The position numbers and the translations under genes are program-made. The notes beneath the pieces were generated by a model. That model saw nothing but the letters and a program-made list of their open reading frames with translations. It was not told where the DNA came from and did not search any database. Of a stretch of 53,501 nucleotides of DNA, positions 39,666 through 52,200 are shown in pieces. Each line of letters begins with the position of its first letter. Position 1 is the stretch's first letter. The DNA is from Ophiostoma sp. CBS 140.51 (taxonomy: Eukaryota; Ascomycota; Sordariomycetes; Ophiostomatales; Ophiostomataceae), in assembly GCA_029298735.1 (NCBI GenBank), contig JANSLP010000235.1, positions 1-53,501 on the forward strand, in the 5' to 3' direction.

Positions 39666-42453
39666 TCACTGCAGCGGGCCACCATCATCGCCAAAGAACA
39701 TGCCGCTCGTGCCCGGTGGATCAAAGATGAGTTCCAGTGCATCCAGGTCCATGGCCGACGGGTTGTAATGGTCCATGTGGTTGAAGAAGGAGGCGTCGTT
39801 GAAATCGAAATCAAAATTGAGCTCGGGTGGCGGCTGAACGGGTTCTTGCTGTTGTTGCTGCTCAATGGGTGGATTGTATGCAGGCCCGGGCAGACCAGGC
39901 CGGCCAATATGACCCCGTGGACTGACATAATTGTTGTAGTCCTGGTATGCTATTTCTTGCGGCAGTTGCTGACCGGGCATATTGAACAATGAAATGTCCG
40001 GGACATACGGGACATTCTGGAACGGATGCTCGGCCATGTCGGGGAAAACGGGTAGAGGAGGGTCTTGGAGAGGCACTTGCGGCGAGACTTTCTCTCTGGC
40101 CTTTTCTTTTCCTTTTCCTCTACCTTGCTGCGTCTCGTTCATCGTCAACGACGACTGTGTCGTCGTTAATGTAGTGGACGGCCCCAAGATGGTCCGTAGT
40201 CGTGCCAGCTGCTCATACCGCGCCGCCACGTAGCCGTTACCCAAGTCGCCCATCCGCCGCAGCAGCGCCAACCCTTTTGCCATGGCCTCGACCGTGGGGG
40301 CATTGGTGGGAAACGCTGTGTACACCAAAGCCAGGACGATGGCCGCTGAAAACGCATGCTCCCCGTCCATGTATCCGTACGTGGCCACCATGTTGTAACC
40401 CGCCGCTTTGCTCATAATCTGCACCGTGTTGCGCGCTGCCGAGACACAGGCGTGAATGACGGCGACCGTCTTGGGGGCGAGTCCCGTCTGCCAGTCACGT
40501 TCTTTTTCGGTGCCGGCATCGGCCGCCTCGCGGATGGCGGCGATGCGTCGCTGGACGACATGGAACAGCAGCGGGCGGGCCGTCATGTTGATGCATTGGT
40601 AGTAGTGCAAATACATGGAGATGCTTTCCCGAGACAGCTTGGAGCCGCGGTCGGGGTCCAACCTCAGAGTGCGCGGCAGAGCTTCTTCCCATTGCGTGAG
40701 AGACTGCAGGATGGCGTGGATGGTGGTGACTAAAGATGTGCTGGTATGGAGACCCTTGCCCTTGGTGGCAGTGGGCGACAAATGCGTTGCCGACGACGCG
40801 GGTGGTGCTGTCCTCCTGTAAATCAGAGTGGTAATGTCCCCCAGAATACGAGACAGCTCGGTGTAGCAGCGCAACATCACAACAGGACTGTCGACGGGTT
40901 CACCCGGAAGCTGTTTGGGCATATTGACGCCAATGTCTTCGTCCAAAATAGCAATGGGGTGGCCACTCTTGAGGGACAGAATGCGGTCCAGACTGTAGAT
41001 GCTCCACCAGACACGGCGGCGGTGTTCGCGGTCGGGTTCCGATAGGGCCAGGGACGAGGGTGCCTCTTGGTGCAGACCCAGACTAATGGCCATCCGCAAG
41101 GCGACGCCAATGTAGAGGTATGCTGCGTCGCGTCGATTCATGTTTTGCAGGAAATAACCGACATAGGCCAGTGTCTCGACAGCCAAGATGGAACCAGGCT
41201 CGTGCACATCGGGCAATAATGCCAAAGCATGGGCAAAGTACCCAAACCCAGGTGGCCGATCATTGTCGTCGGCTTCGGCGCTCGGTTTGTCGTCATTGCT
41301 AAAAGGGCTCTCATCTTGACTCCTGCTGGCTGCCGCCGTCGTTCGATTCACCGAGTACAGCCGGCCCAGGGCCAAAATCATAAAGATCTTGGCATAGATG
41401 AGACACACTTCCGTGTCGCTGGCGCCCGCATTCAAGAATGCTTGCGGTCCTTCGTAGGCCGCCTCCAATTGCCGTTCAAAAGTCTCCGGGTCGGAAAATG
41501 CAAAGATGGTGCCAATGTACATGTGTTGGGCATTAAAGTAGTTGCGTGCCGTGTCGGTCAGGGGTGGCAGCATACTGACAATGTTGTGTGAGAGTTCTTT
41601 CGTGGGTCTGCGTGTCGGCAGTTTGCCTTCGTCGTAAAAGACGGATGTCTGTTCAAGAGCAGGTGCATGGTCGTCGTCGTCACCGCCGCCGTTGTTACTG
41701 GCTCGCCCACTGCCACTCCCGCTTGGACCCTCCCCGTCGTCACCACCACTCGAACGGCCACGCAGACCGGACAGTTTGGTAGCCACTTGGAAGAAGTGGT
41801 CTGCTGAACCACGGCTGGCCTTCAAGTAGATGCTCATATTTTTGAACTGGTTGGGAAGATTGTCCTCAGCATCCGCGTCAACGTCGGCATCCGCGTCGGG
41901 GACATCACTCAAGCTGTCACCTTCGTTGGCACCAATATCGTCGTCGTTGTCGATATCGGCAGCATCTTCGTTGTCGTCCCCAATGTCTCCAGGCTTGAGT
42001 GGAGTGAGTCCACCAGGAAGGCTGCGAAGTGCTTCGGGTGGGAGGCTCGAGAAGATTTCTAGCAGGTTAGCGTGTCGGTCTCATATTGACTAAAGCATCA
42101 TGATTGCTTACCCTCATATCGCTTCAGCTTTGCCTTGAGATATCGTAGTTTCCTACACTGTTAGTGAGGTACAAAACAAAGGAGCCCTGGTGATGGCTTA
42201 CTCCTCATTCACGGGAATCATCTTGGCCCCGCTGTATTCGCACAAGAGTCCCTTCGCCTTGCACCGCTCGCACTTGGGTTTGTCCTTGCTGCAGTAGATT
42301 TTCTGACGCTTGCATTCTCGGCAACTGCAGTCGTTAGGGCTGTGAACGGAAATGATGCCCGCAGTGGTGGGAGACTCACGCTCTCGGCTTGGGCTCCGGC
42401 GGCGGCACCTTGGCCCGCCGCACCGGCGTCGATGGTTTTCGCACGCGGGTCAT
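39666..42453 (-). CDS. Zn2Cys6 (fungal binuclear cluster) transcription factor
   Basis: Four exons, complement(39666..42058, 42112..42152, 42202..42324, 42380..42453), give 876 aa. Introns of 53, 49 and 55 nt have GTAAGC or GTGAGT donors and CTAG, GTAG or GCAG acceptors, and all three junctions keep frame. The cluster is canonical: Cys26, 29, 36, 43, 46 and 53 (CRECKRQKIYC then CERCKAKGLLC). A short coiled-coil-like dimer helix (LRYLKAKLKRYEE) follows at the second and third junctions. After an acidic linker comes the fungal_trans domain, with AYLYIGVALRMAISLGLHQE, REHRRRVWWSIYSLDRILSL and SGHPIAILDEDIGVNMPKQ. The C-terminus is Gln/Pro-rich with an acidic, aromatic end. Targets are unknown; the divergent neighbour is Utp6. 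Confidence 0.9.
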
Positions 42454-43275
42454 CCTGATGTGCTATGTGGTGTATTGATTTTTTGTCAAGTCTAGAAGCC
42501 CATGGAAGTGACTTCATCCAACGGATTGGGTGTGGAGATGGCGAGGCATGGCCTCTATTTCTATGCGTAGCAACGAGGTTGATGAACGCGAACTAGACAA
42601 TGTAACGAGGTTGATTTCGAGTCGACGATAGCTGTTGTTGTTGCGTCTCGACGTCTGCGGCTGAGGTTCAGCCTCACGTCTTGGCAAGTGGACAATATTG
42701 ATTTCGTGAGATATGAAGTCACAAATGTGCAACAATGCAATGCAATGTGTCTGTGTGTGGTGGCCGTGTGACGTGGGATGAGACTCCAAGATAGCGATAG
42801 CGGGCAACAGCGGACCACCACGAGGCTCTTCAGCGGGCGGGACAGGGCGCTCCCAAAGCGGCAGGGGCAGTACAAATAAGTGGGTCTTTAGCGTCGGAGA
42901 GGCTCGCCGATGTTCTTCGACATTTCGACAAGACGCACCGGTCACAACCACCGACACGATGAGGCTGCATTTCAAGATAATAAATGCAGGAAATTGCAGA
43001 CAGGAGTGCACTCTATAATGTAACATTGAAAATTAAGAATCAAGAGTCAATATTTTGCGTTTGTGACGAAACAGGAAGAGGCAGCCTTGTCGTTGATATC
43101 GTAGTCGACTTGGTACACGTGACTATCTCTCCTGATTAGATAGCCTCACCGCCAAAAAATTAGTGGCAGAAAAAGGGCGAGAAAAAAAGGTGCATCTAGA
43201 CGTGCGACGAGAGACGACGTCTCTTCCTCTCGGCGTAGACCATCACGATTTCACCATCCATCCGCTACACACACA
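42454..43275. promoter_or_regulatory. Divergent promoter region, Zn2Cys6 regulator / Utp6
   Basis: The 822-bp spacer between two outward-facing start codons contains no supported gene. It should hold both promoters. A short imperfect inverted repeat (CTATCTCTCCTGATTAGATAG, one arm CTATCT, the other AGATAG) occurs near 43123-43143. Confidence 0.4.
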
Positions 43276-44659
43276 ATGGCTCGCGTCGACGACAAGGCTA
43301 GGTACTACCTGGAACGGGCAGTGCCCCAACTCCGCGAGTTTGAAGCCAAGGAGATTTTTTCAAAGGTAGGTCCCCTCGTCTCGAAAGAAAACCTCGTTGC
43401 TACGCCTGCTGACCTTTCAGGACGAAATCCGCACCCTCGTCGCAAAACGCACAGAGTACGAACGACTCATCCTCTCCCCCGGCTCCTCCCCGCAAGACGT
43501 TCTCGCCTACATCGCCTGGGACCAGGGCCTCGACGATCTGAGGGCGAAACGCTGCCGCCGCCTCAAGATTAAGCAGTCGACCAACTTCACCAGCCAGGGC
43601 CGCATCTTCCAGACCTTTGAGCGCGGCGTCACAAAACACCCGGGCAGCTTGTTGTTGTGGCGGAAATACCTCGAGTATGCTGCCGCAGCAAAAGCCACAA
43701 AGAGATGGCGGCGCATCATGACGCGGGCGCTGCGGATGTTGCCGAGCGAGGGCGGTCTGTGGGTCGTGGCCGGCCGCAAAGCCTGGTCGGACGGCGACAT
43801 GGAGGGTGCCCGCGGCCTGTTTATGCGCGGGTGCCGGTTCTGCACGGGCGAGCCGCTGGTTTGGATCGAGTATGCGCGCCTCGAAATGGAGTGGCTGGCC
43901 AAGCTCGAAAAGAAGCGGGGGACACCGCTGTACAATGCCAGTGTGGCGGCCATTGCCGCGGATGCCGCCAACGCATCGGCCAACAAGGGCCGCAACGTGT
44001 ACGAGGAGGGCGAGGGCATGGCTTTGCACGACGGGGATACCGACGAGGAGGAAGATGACGACGACGACGGCGACTTCTCCAACAATGCCATCCTGCCGAA
44101 ACACCTGATTGACGACCCGCTGGCCAAGAACAAGAAAAAGGCCACTGTGTTCTCGGACGAGGCCGTCAAGAAGTTGCAGGCCACCCCGGCCCTCGAGGGC
44201 GCCATCCCCAAGGCCATCTTTGACGAGGCGGCCAAGCAGGCGTTCTTCAATGCCGACGCTGCCGAGTCCTTCTTTGACGTTTTTGCGCTGTTTGGCGCCA
44301 CCGTGCCCACGGCGCAGCCGATGCTGATTGCCCATGTCCTCGACATCTTGGAGGAGAAATACAAGCAAGACGCCGCTACATGGAACTGCCGCGTCAAGAA
44401 GTGTGTGCTGGGCTTGAGCCCGGATGCACCCACCTTCCCCCGCGCGCTACGCGAAGCGCTCACAACCCTCCGCGGGGGTCTCGAAAAGGCCACCAACAAG
44501 GCCAAGTTTGCGGCCAAGAGCGCGGCCTGGATCGATGTGCTGTTGAGCCGCGACGAGGACGAGCTGGACGCCGGTCTGCGGGCCGTTCTCGAGGATACAC
44601 GGAGAAAGGTCGAGCGGGCTGGCGAGGCTGCCGCCGAGGCCAAGAAGCTGCTGTTGTAG
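43276..44659 (+). CDS. utp6: U3 snoRNP / SSU processome protein Utp6
   Basis: Two exons, 43276..43365 and 43421..44659, give 442 aa, the usual length for this protein. The 55-nt intron has GTAGGT, GCTGAC and CAG. The N-terminal Utp6 signature is clear (YYLERAVPQLREFEAKEIFS, then KDEIRTLVAKRTEYERLI). It is followed by HAT-type helical repeats (IFQTFERGVTKHPGSLLLWR, LWVVAGRKAWSDGDMEGARG, LVWIEYARLEMEWLAKL). An acidic linker (about 230-245, run of Asp/Glu) interrupts the repeats. Utp6 belongs to the UTP-B subcomplex and is needed for 18S rRNA processing in the nucleolus. The gene is intact and converges with the EVE gene 118 bp away. Confidence 0.9.
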
Positions 44660-44777
44660 GGAGAGGAGAGAAAAGATGGTGTAAAAGTAGATTTAAAAGC
44701 ATTCTAGCGCTGTATGATTCCCATTAAATATGTTACACTATTACCACGACCTCTATATATCGCATACTTATATACAC

Positions 44778-45878
44778 CTATGAGGCCCCCGCGACACTCA
44801 ACAAGTGCCTCCACTCGGCGGCGCTCACCCGGCTCACACTCAACCGCCCCTGGTTCAGCATCTGCATATTTTGCAGAGGCTGACCGGCGCCGCCCATTTC
44901 CTTCAGCTGCTTGAGTGTAATGGGCGTCTCAAACTTGCTCCGGAACTTTACGTGCACTACACTCCACCGGGGCTCCTTGCCTGCCGCCACGTCGGCCGCC
45001 GACTTGGGATCGTAGTAGGCTGTCTTGGGGTCGTGGGCCGTCAAGTCGGGTGAGTGTTCCTTGACAATCGTCATTGTCCCCACAATCCCGGGTTCCTTGG
45101 TGTTGGAGTGGTAAAAGAAGGCCAGATCGCCCTTCTTCATTTTGCGCATATTGTTGCGCGCCGCATAGTTGCGGATCCCGTCCCACGGCTCGGGTTCTTT
45201 GCACGCCCGCAGGTCGTCAATAGAGAACTTGACGTCGACGCCGTTCTCGAAGCGAGATTCGGGCTCAGCTTTGAGGAGCCAATAGTCGCGTTCGGCGTCG
45301 TCCCCCTCTACTCTGATGGCAGTCTCTCGCCCGACGACAGCTGCTGGTGATGGATCCGGAGAGGTGGTTGCTGAAGGAACCTCTACTGGCTTTGCTTTGA
45401 CAGGTGCCTCGTCTGCTTCTGCCTCTTCCTCGGATTCCTCGTCATCCTTGGCTGTCGCAACAGCCTTGCCCCTGCCATTGGCTGGTGCATTGCCCTTAGC
45501 CTTTTTTGTAGGCCTTGCTGGTGCAGTTGCTGCTTTCTGTTTCCGTGAAGCGGCTGTAGAGGGGCCGGCTTTGGGTTCTTTTTCTTCTTCTTCTTCTTCC
45601 TCCTCCTCCTTCTCAGTGGACGGCTCTGCTCGTCCCTTGCCCTTGCCAGCTCTGCCTGTGGCAGCTTTGGGTGCGGCCTTGGGAGCAGCCTTCGCGACAG
45701 GCTTTTCTGCTGGCGCCGTCTTTGTCGTCCGCGCTCGCTTGGCTGCTGGTGGTGGTTGTGCTTCAGGTTCTTCTGTCTGACCTGCGATAGATCGCCGCGA
45801 TGACCGCCGGAGGGGAGTAGATGTGCTGGACTCGGCCTGCGGCTCGACAGCTGCCGTGCTCTTTCGTTTGGGTGGCAT
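44778..45878 (-). CDS. EVE-domain protein (thymocyte nuclear protein 1-like)
   Basis: Single exon, 366 aa, ATG at 45878. Residues 1-195 are disordered and alternately basic and acidic. They include nuclear-localisation-like clusters (PPKRK, AKRARTTK, PTKKAKG), an Ala/Lys/Pro repeat, and a run of Glu near 90-100 encoded by CTT/CTC triplets. The EVE domain spans about 198-360: RDYWLLKAEPESRFENGVDV, PWDGIRNYAARNNMRKMKKG-DLAFFYHSN, EPGIVGTMTIVKE, and WSVVHVKFRSKFETPITLKQ. EVE domains are PUA-like readers of modified bases in DNA or RNA, and the human homologue THYN1 is nuclear. The domain looks complete, so the protein is expected to be functional. Its ligand in fungi is unknown. Confidence 0.88.
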   Translation of the reverse strand: MPPKRKSTAAVEPQAESSTSTPLRRSSRRSIAGQTEEPEAQPPPAAKRARTTKTAPAEKPVAKAAPKAAPKAATGRAGKGKGRAEPSTEKEEEEEEEEEKEPKAGPSTAASRKQKAATAPARPTKKAKGNAPANGRGKAVATAKDDEESEEEAEADEAPVKAKPVEVPSATTSPDPSPAAVVGRETAIRVEGDDAERDYWLLKAEPESRFENGVDVKFSIDDLRACKEPEPWDGIRNYAARNNMRKMKKGDLAFFYHSNTKEPGIVGTMTIVKEHSPDLTAHDPKTAYYDPKSAADVAAGKEPRWSVVHVKFRSKFETPITLKQLKEMGGAGQPLQNMQMLNQGRLSVSRVSAAEWRHLLSVAGAS

Positions 45879-48800
45879 ATCGACGACTGGCGTGGTGTAT
45901 TCGGATTTTGAGGTGTCTGAATTGAAAACACGATTTCAAAACTGCCAATTCAAAAATCTCTTCCCGCAATGTCGTCGCTCCGCTCTCGTGCTCTCTCCCC
46001 TGAGACGCGTTTGTTCTTCCCTGTATTGGAGCTAGTCCGCTTTAGGCTGTGTCCAGAACCACGACTTTTCTGTGGGTCATTCCGTCTTCACACTTTCACA
46101 CATTCTCCTCACTCTCACACAAAAAAGCAAACGTCAAAATCACAAAAGTGCAAAGCTTAATGATCCAACAGGGGCTCGAAGACTCAAAGTATTATTTCCT
46201 CATTGGTTCAGAGAGCTGTTGCTCCTACTCTTGTTTTCAATCTGGACCCTGACAGTATCCTCTGTCCAGCCATGCTTTGTCCATTCATATTCCCTTTCAT
46301 CTGGTCCAACGGCCACCATCACTCATGCTTATTATGCTTATCCTCTCTTATTTCCTTCTGATTGCCCAATAACCACTTGTGTCACCCCTTCGTTCACCCC
46401 CAATCACCCCCAAAGGGACCGAGGAAACCCAAGAAGACCAAAAGGAACACACAAAAGACCCAATAAAGTCCAGACTGTCTGGCTACCGAACACAGGCCGC
46501 CAATAAATCCTCCGAGAAGACGACCCTGCCAAGCCAACAGATACTAACGACAGCCTAACGTCACTTGTGCCTGTTCTCTTGTGTTTCTCGTTCTCGTCCC
46601 CTCGCCTTGTCCCCTCCCTCGCCGTCTCATCCACAACTCCAACAACTAGTCCCGCCCCCCTCGAGGCTTCCTTCACTCGGCAAGGCCCGACGCGGGAGGA
46701 CGAACCGCCGGTTGAGCCAGTTGGCCTTCTTTCATTCTCGTCTTCGTCCCCAGCTCTCTCTTTCTCCCGTTGCCTGTCGATCTAGCCCGGTGCCTTGCAG
46801 CCAACATGGGTCTCCCCACGTTCCCCTCCTCTCAGTTGTCGTACTCTCACCTCACTCTCGTCACTCCCCTTTCCAGAAGACCTTCCCATACTTCCTCACT
46901 CCCTTTCCCATAGTCTTCTACTCCCACCCCTCCCCTCCTTGTGCTCCGTGCGGAGTAAGGTACGATCCAGATCTCATATGATCGTCTTTCTTATTGTCCC
47001 TGTCCAGCCTTGTCAAGATTAAGGCTTGGAGAACAGGTACAAGTAATTCCTACCGATGGGTGACAGGTACCGATCTTGGAGATCTTACTCCGCTTTCTCT
47101 CTCTGGTGACTGGAACTCGTTGGCTTGGATGTCCTCGAGGTGATCCCAAGTATCTTTGCCAGAGTACCTGCTGCCCCAATCTTGAATCGTAACAGAGATA
47201 CTTATAAGTCTGTCATATCTCAGGAAACCGAAGTTTCCTTCTTCCCAGAAGAGCACTCTTTCTTCTCGTCATCTTCCAGTGATTCCTCTTCGTCTTTTCT
47301 GCTGGTGATGTTCGTCGTCTGCATCTGCTGTGAGCTGTTAAGTGGCAATGTACCCTCCCAAGGGATACCTAGAAGTACACTCTACAGCAGTACGTTCATA
47401 TGTACCTCAGGGAAAATACGAAGATGAGTACTTAGTCACTACCACCTTCTCTTGTCCTCCCATTGGCTAACCTATCTCGCTAAGGCAACTGCGCCCCGCT
47501 TATTATGGAGCGCCGTGATGAAACCAGCCATCAAGGCAAAAAAGGGCGAAAAAAGGAGACTCCGTTCATCTCCTGCCAAATTCCCCCAGCTCTCACAAGT
47601 CTCTCGTTCGTGCCTTCCCTCGCCCTTTTTCCCACTGAAATCCCAACCGCCCCGACCGAACACACATACCAAGCAACAAAGCACAGCACCAACTTAACGC
47701 GCGCGCATTAGAGGTACGTTTGCCATCAATCCAGTCTCCATCTTATTGTCCATTTTGCCTTTCTTTGTCGATTCCCGTTTTGCTTTTCTCCATCCCGGCA
47801 CTTGTTTGGCATTGCATCGAGTGACACGCAGCCCGACGTTGCTTGTCTCTGGTCTGGCTGACTTTGGCTCTTTCCCTCTCCCATTTTGCCTCTGCCCACT
47901 TCTCTCCTTCGCACCTGCCGTCGCGTTGTGGCTTTGCCTTTTCAGAGTGGAACAAACGCGACGTTGCGGAGACTCTGTTCCTGTTCTCTCTTTCCTTCCC
48001 CTGTTCCTTTTCACACGGGCCTCCTTCCTATTTGCTGCCTTTGCTGCTTTGCTGTTTTTTGTGCTTGCTGGTGCCCCCTATCAACCGTATTTCCCCTTTC
48101 TCTGCACCTTCGCGCCTGCCTCTTCGGCCACGCTGGTCTAGCCTCCGGCTGCTCACCCCCTGAAAAACTCTTTCCAGCAGGGAAGGTGCGCCCCCAAATT
48201 GTGCACCTCTCAGGCACTTTTGCCCCTGTTCTTGCTTGTCAACTGCCATTTCCAGCGCATGTTGCTCTGTTGGCTCTTGCCGCAAACCGCCTGTACCTGT
48301 CCACCAACAACAGGCACGGCCGTCTGCGCTTTTCTTTTCTTCCTTTCGCTGCCATTCGCTCTTTCCCATTGGCGGACGTAAGCCACGACGGGTGCAAGAA
48401 AAAACAAAGAACAGCAAGAGTGACCCAGCAAAGCAAGCAAAATTTTGAGGAAGAAAAAAACCAGGCCCTGACCAAAGCCCCAAAATCGCTCCAAAATCCC
48501 CCCTATACCAGCAAATACCAGCGAAAAAGCTGCACATTCGTTCCTTATCACCCCCAAAGCCAACCAAAGCCAACCAAAGCCAAAATCCGTCCATCGCTCC
48601 TTCCACCAATTCCCACCACCACACTCTCGCACTCTCTGCACACCTCTTCGCCCCAAAGCCCACACGGAGCCCCATACCCTGACACAGCCGCGACCTGACG
48701 CGACTCTCTTTCTCCTCCCCCCCCTCTCCGCCCTCCGCATCGCGAACACCCTCTGCCGTGTCACTGCCCATCTCGATTATATCAGACATTTCTTTTTTGG

Positions 48801-49204
48801 CATTGTGCACGTTTGTCTGGATGACGTCGCGCATCTTGTCGCTGTCCGCGTCGCCGTCCCCCGTCGCTGTTCTCTGCTGACCTTTGTCGCAAAGAAGAAA
48901 AACGAAAAGGACGACTCAAAAAATAGATCGAGACACGAAGCGAGACGACCGAACACGAATCGACGACGCATCACATCGAAATAGAGCATCATCGACATCG
49001 ACATCCCCAACGACATCCTCATCCACACGCCAGGCAGATGGGCCCATCGCCGACGGCCCTCCTCGCCCCCCTCGACATCCTCGAATCTCTCGACCGACTC
49101 TCCGACCTCGTGTTCATCTCGTGAAAGATTGAGCGCGACGTCGGCCATCGCGTCGAATCTCAAGCCTCTCTAGATACATCATCACATCTCCCTCCCTCGC
49201 CATC
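45879..49204. promoter_or_regulatory. 3.3-kb divergent promoter/leader between EVE gene and swi1
   Basis: No gene is supported. The plus strand is strongly pyrimidine-rich (CT tracts) from about 46560 to 48720, as in long fungal promoters and 5' leaders. An AACCAAAGCC tandem motif (three units) lies near 48560-48585. The last 500 bp before the swi1 ATG is rich in CGA/CATC triplets and probably lies in the 5' UTR. 5'-UTR introns are possible but were not resolved. Confidence 0.4.
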
Positions 49205-52200
49205 ATGAGTTCCTGGATGAACGAGGCCGCCGTGCAGAACCACAATGGCAACGGCTTCCCGCACATCAACAACCCGAATGCGCCGCCCGTCGGCGTTGGT
49301 AACGGCATGATGGACCCGGCCGCGTTTATGGCCGCGAACCAGGCCCAGTTCAACCCTGTCGCCGGCAACCCCTATGCCAGTCCGCAGCAGTTGATGATGC
49401 AGCAGCAGCAGCAGGTACAACAACAAGCCCAGCATCAAGGGGGTGCGCGCAACGCGTCGCCCTCCGCCTTCCAGAACCCCATGTACCAGACCAACTCGGT
49501 CATTCCATCAAAACGGCCGCGCCCACGCGAAGACAGCATCGCCGCGTCGCCGCGACAGAACTCGGGCATGCTGCCAACAACACGCGCTGAGACACCCGGG
49601 CAACAAGGCCAACCAGGCCAGCCCGGGGGTCCACAAAGCACACCGCAGCCGCCCTCGTTCCCTCATAATCTCCCACCCAATGGCTCGGCCAACGCGACAC
49701 CCTCACCCATCATGGCCAACCAGATCCGCGCCGGCAGTGCCGTCCCACAACGCGTCGCCACCACCTCTCCCCATCCCTTCTCGCCCGCGACCCAGAGCTT
49801 CGCGCCGCAAGCATCCCCTGCGCCTTCCGACCCTAACATGGCACCGAACCAGCAACAGCAGCAGCAAAGTCCGTACGGTCAGCCTGGTGGCGGCAACTTC
49901 CCGCCCGGCTTCAACCCCAACTTCACACCGACACCGCCTCCTGGTCAGCAAAGGCCATCGCCAAACCCGCAACAAGCCGGCGGCCAGATGATGCCGCAGC
50001 ACATGGGCCAGATGCCGCCCCAAATGGGCGGGATGGGCCAGATGAACCCGCAGCAGATGGGCCAAATGGGCGGTCCCGGCGGTGCCATGGGCCAGATGAA
50101 CCCGATGGCCGCACAGATGGGTCAGGTGCCCAACGCCAACATGTTCACGCCGCAGATGCAACAGCAGCTCGCCCAGGCACGCAACCCGCTCGAGCAGCAG
50201 AAGTTAATGTACCAGATGCAGCTGCAGCGTCAGCTCCAGCAGGGCCAGATGCAAGGCGGCGGACCGCAGATGCCGGGCCAGTCCATCACCGCTCAGCAGC
50301 GCAACATGATTGCCAGACAGCAGCAACAACAGCAGCAAGCACAGCAGCAGGCGCAGCAGGCGCAGCAACAGCAACAGCAACAGCAGCATCAACAACAACC
50401 TGGTCAGCAACCACCTCAGCAGCAGCAGCAACAACCGGGTGGTCCCAACGGACAAATTGCTCCCAACACGCCCAAGACGGCCCAGGGTCCTGGCGGCGCG
50501 CCCGGCCAGCAACCAAACGGCCCTCAACGCTCCAGCGACCAGTTCATGAACCAACTCAGCATGTTCATGCAGCGGATTAACATGCCGCTCGAGACGAACC
50601 CCGTGGCCGGCGACCGCCCCATGCACCTGATGCAGCTGTTCCAGACCGTCCAGAAGTTCAGCGGTTACCGGAACGTCATGCAGAACAATGTTTGGCCGCA
50701 AGTGTCCAACGCCCTTGGCTTCCCTCCTGCACAAATACCGACCGTTGCAGGCCAGATCAAGGCCATCTACGAGCGCAACCTACTCAAATTTGAAGACTTT
50801 GTGGTCAACCAGAGCCGGGCCAAAGCAAACATGCAGCAGCAGCAACAGCTCCAAGCCCAAGCCCAAGCCCAAGCGCAGCATCAGGCCCAGATGAAGGCCC
50901 AGCAGGGCTTCCCCCAGCAGCCAGGTCAGCAGCCGCCACAGCCTGGCCAGCAGCCTCCCGGTCCGCCTGGTCCGCCTGGCCCGCCACAACAGCAGCAGCA
51001 GCAGCAGCCTCCCCAACAACCACCCCAGGCCATCCAACCTCCGACACCTCAGCAGCAGCAGCCGCCGACCCCGTCGCTCGATCAAGGCGGTCCTGTTGGT
51101 ATGCCCAGCACACCCAAATCGGCGTCGCGTCCTAACAAGCGCTCCGCATCGGGCCAGCAGCCGGCCGCGCTTAAGCATGCAGCCTCCAACGGCCAGATGA
51201 ACGGCTTCTCGACACCTCACCCTCCGGGACAGCAGCCAGCACCTCCGACCACATCGCGTAAGGGCAAGGGTAAGAACGCCCGCAGCGCATCCTCCTCCCA
51301 CGAAGCGTTCCCGCCGCCATCACCCGCCCAGCCAGGTATGCCTGGTATGCCTGGCCCGCCCTTTATGGACGGTCACGGCCACCCTGCCAACGGTTTTGTC
51401 CCAATGCCAGGCCAGTTCCCGCCGGGTCAGATGCCCCCAGGACACATGCAGGGTGGCTTCATGCCGGGTCATATGCAGGGCCCGCCCTTTGGCGACACGG
51501 ATGAGTACAAGCCATGCAGTCGTGACACGCACACGTACGGTGGTGTCGACGTGAATGCGCCGACCAACGTGGTCACCGACATTCTGCGGTTCCGCCCTGA
51601 GGTGCCTGCGCCTAACGAGCTCGGTAACATTGACGTCCACGCGCTCACCATGAGCATCCAGTCTGGCATCCACGGCGAAGTGCGGCTGGCTCTGGATACG
51701 CTGGCGACTGTCACTGTCACAAACATGCCCGGTCTCGAGATTGACCTCGATAAGTGCGATGACCTACTCGAGACGCTGATTGAGTACGCTGATGAGCTTC
51801 TGGAGGTGCTGGCCGAGAACACCGTCGAGGTCTCGGATGAGATTTTGATTCCTCCCTACGAGGATATTGCGCGTGCCTGCCAGATTGAGCGCCTGTCTAT
51901 CCGCGACGAGCCCGAGCTGGGCTCCGAAGAGGGGGAATTGGATCGTGCTGTCGAGTACCTGCTGTGCATCACCACCATCTTCCGCAACCTGTCCTTCAAC
52001 CCGCGCAACCAGGCCGGCCTGGCCGACGAGTCTGCCGTCAAGTTCCTGTGTCAGTTCATTAGATATGTGGGCACACGGAACATGCTGCTGCGCACCCAGC
52101 TCAACATGCTCGACTTCATGAAGGACATTATTACCTTGCTGTCCAACATTTCGGGTTCCATTGAGATCCCCGACCAACAAGAGGCGTTTTGCTTTTTGCA

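Noticed and set aside
43507..44643. 378-codon minus-strand frame
   Set aside because: Ser/Arg-rich shadow of the Utp6 gene.
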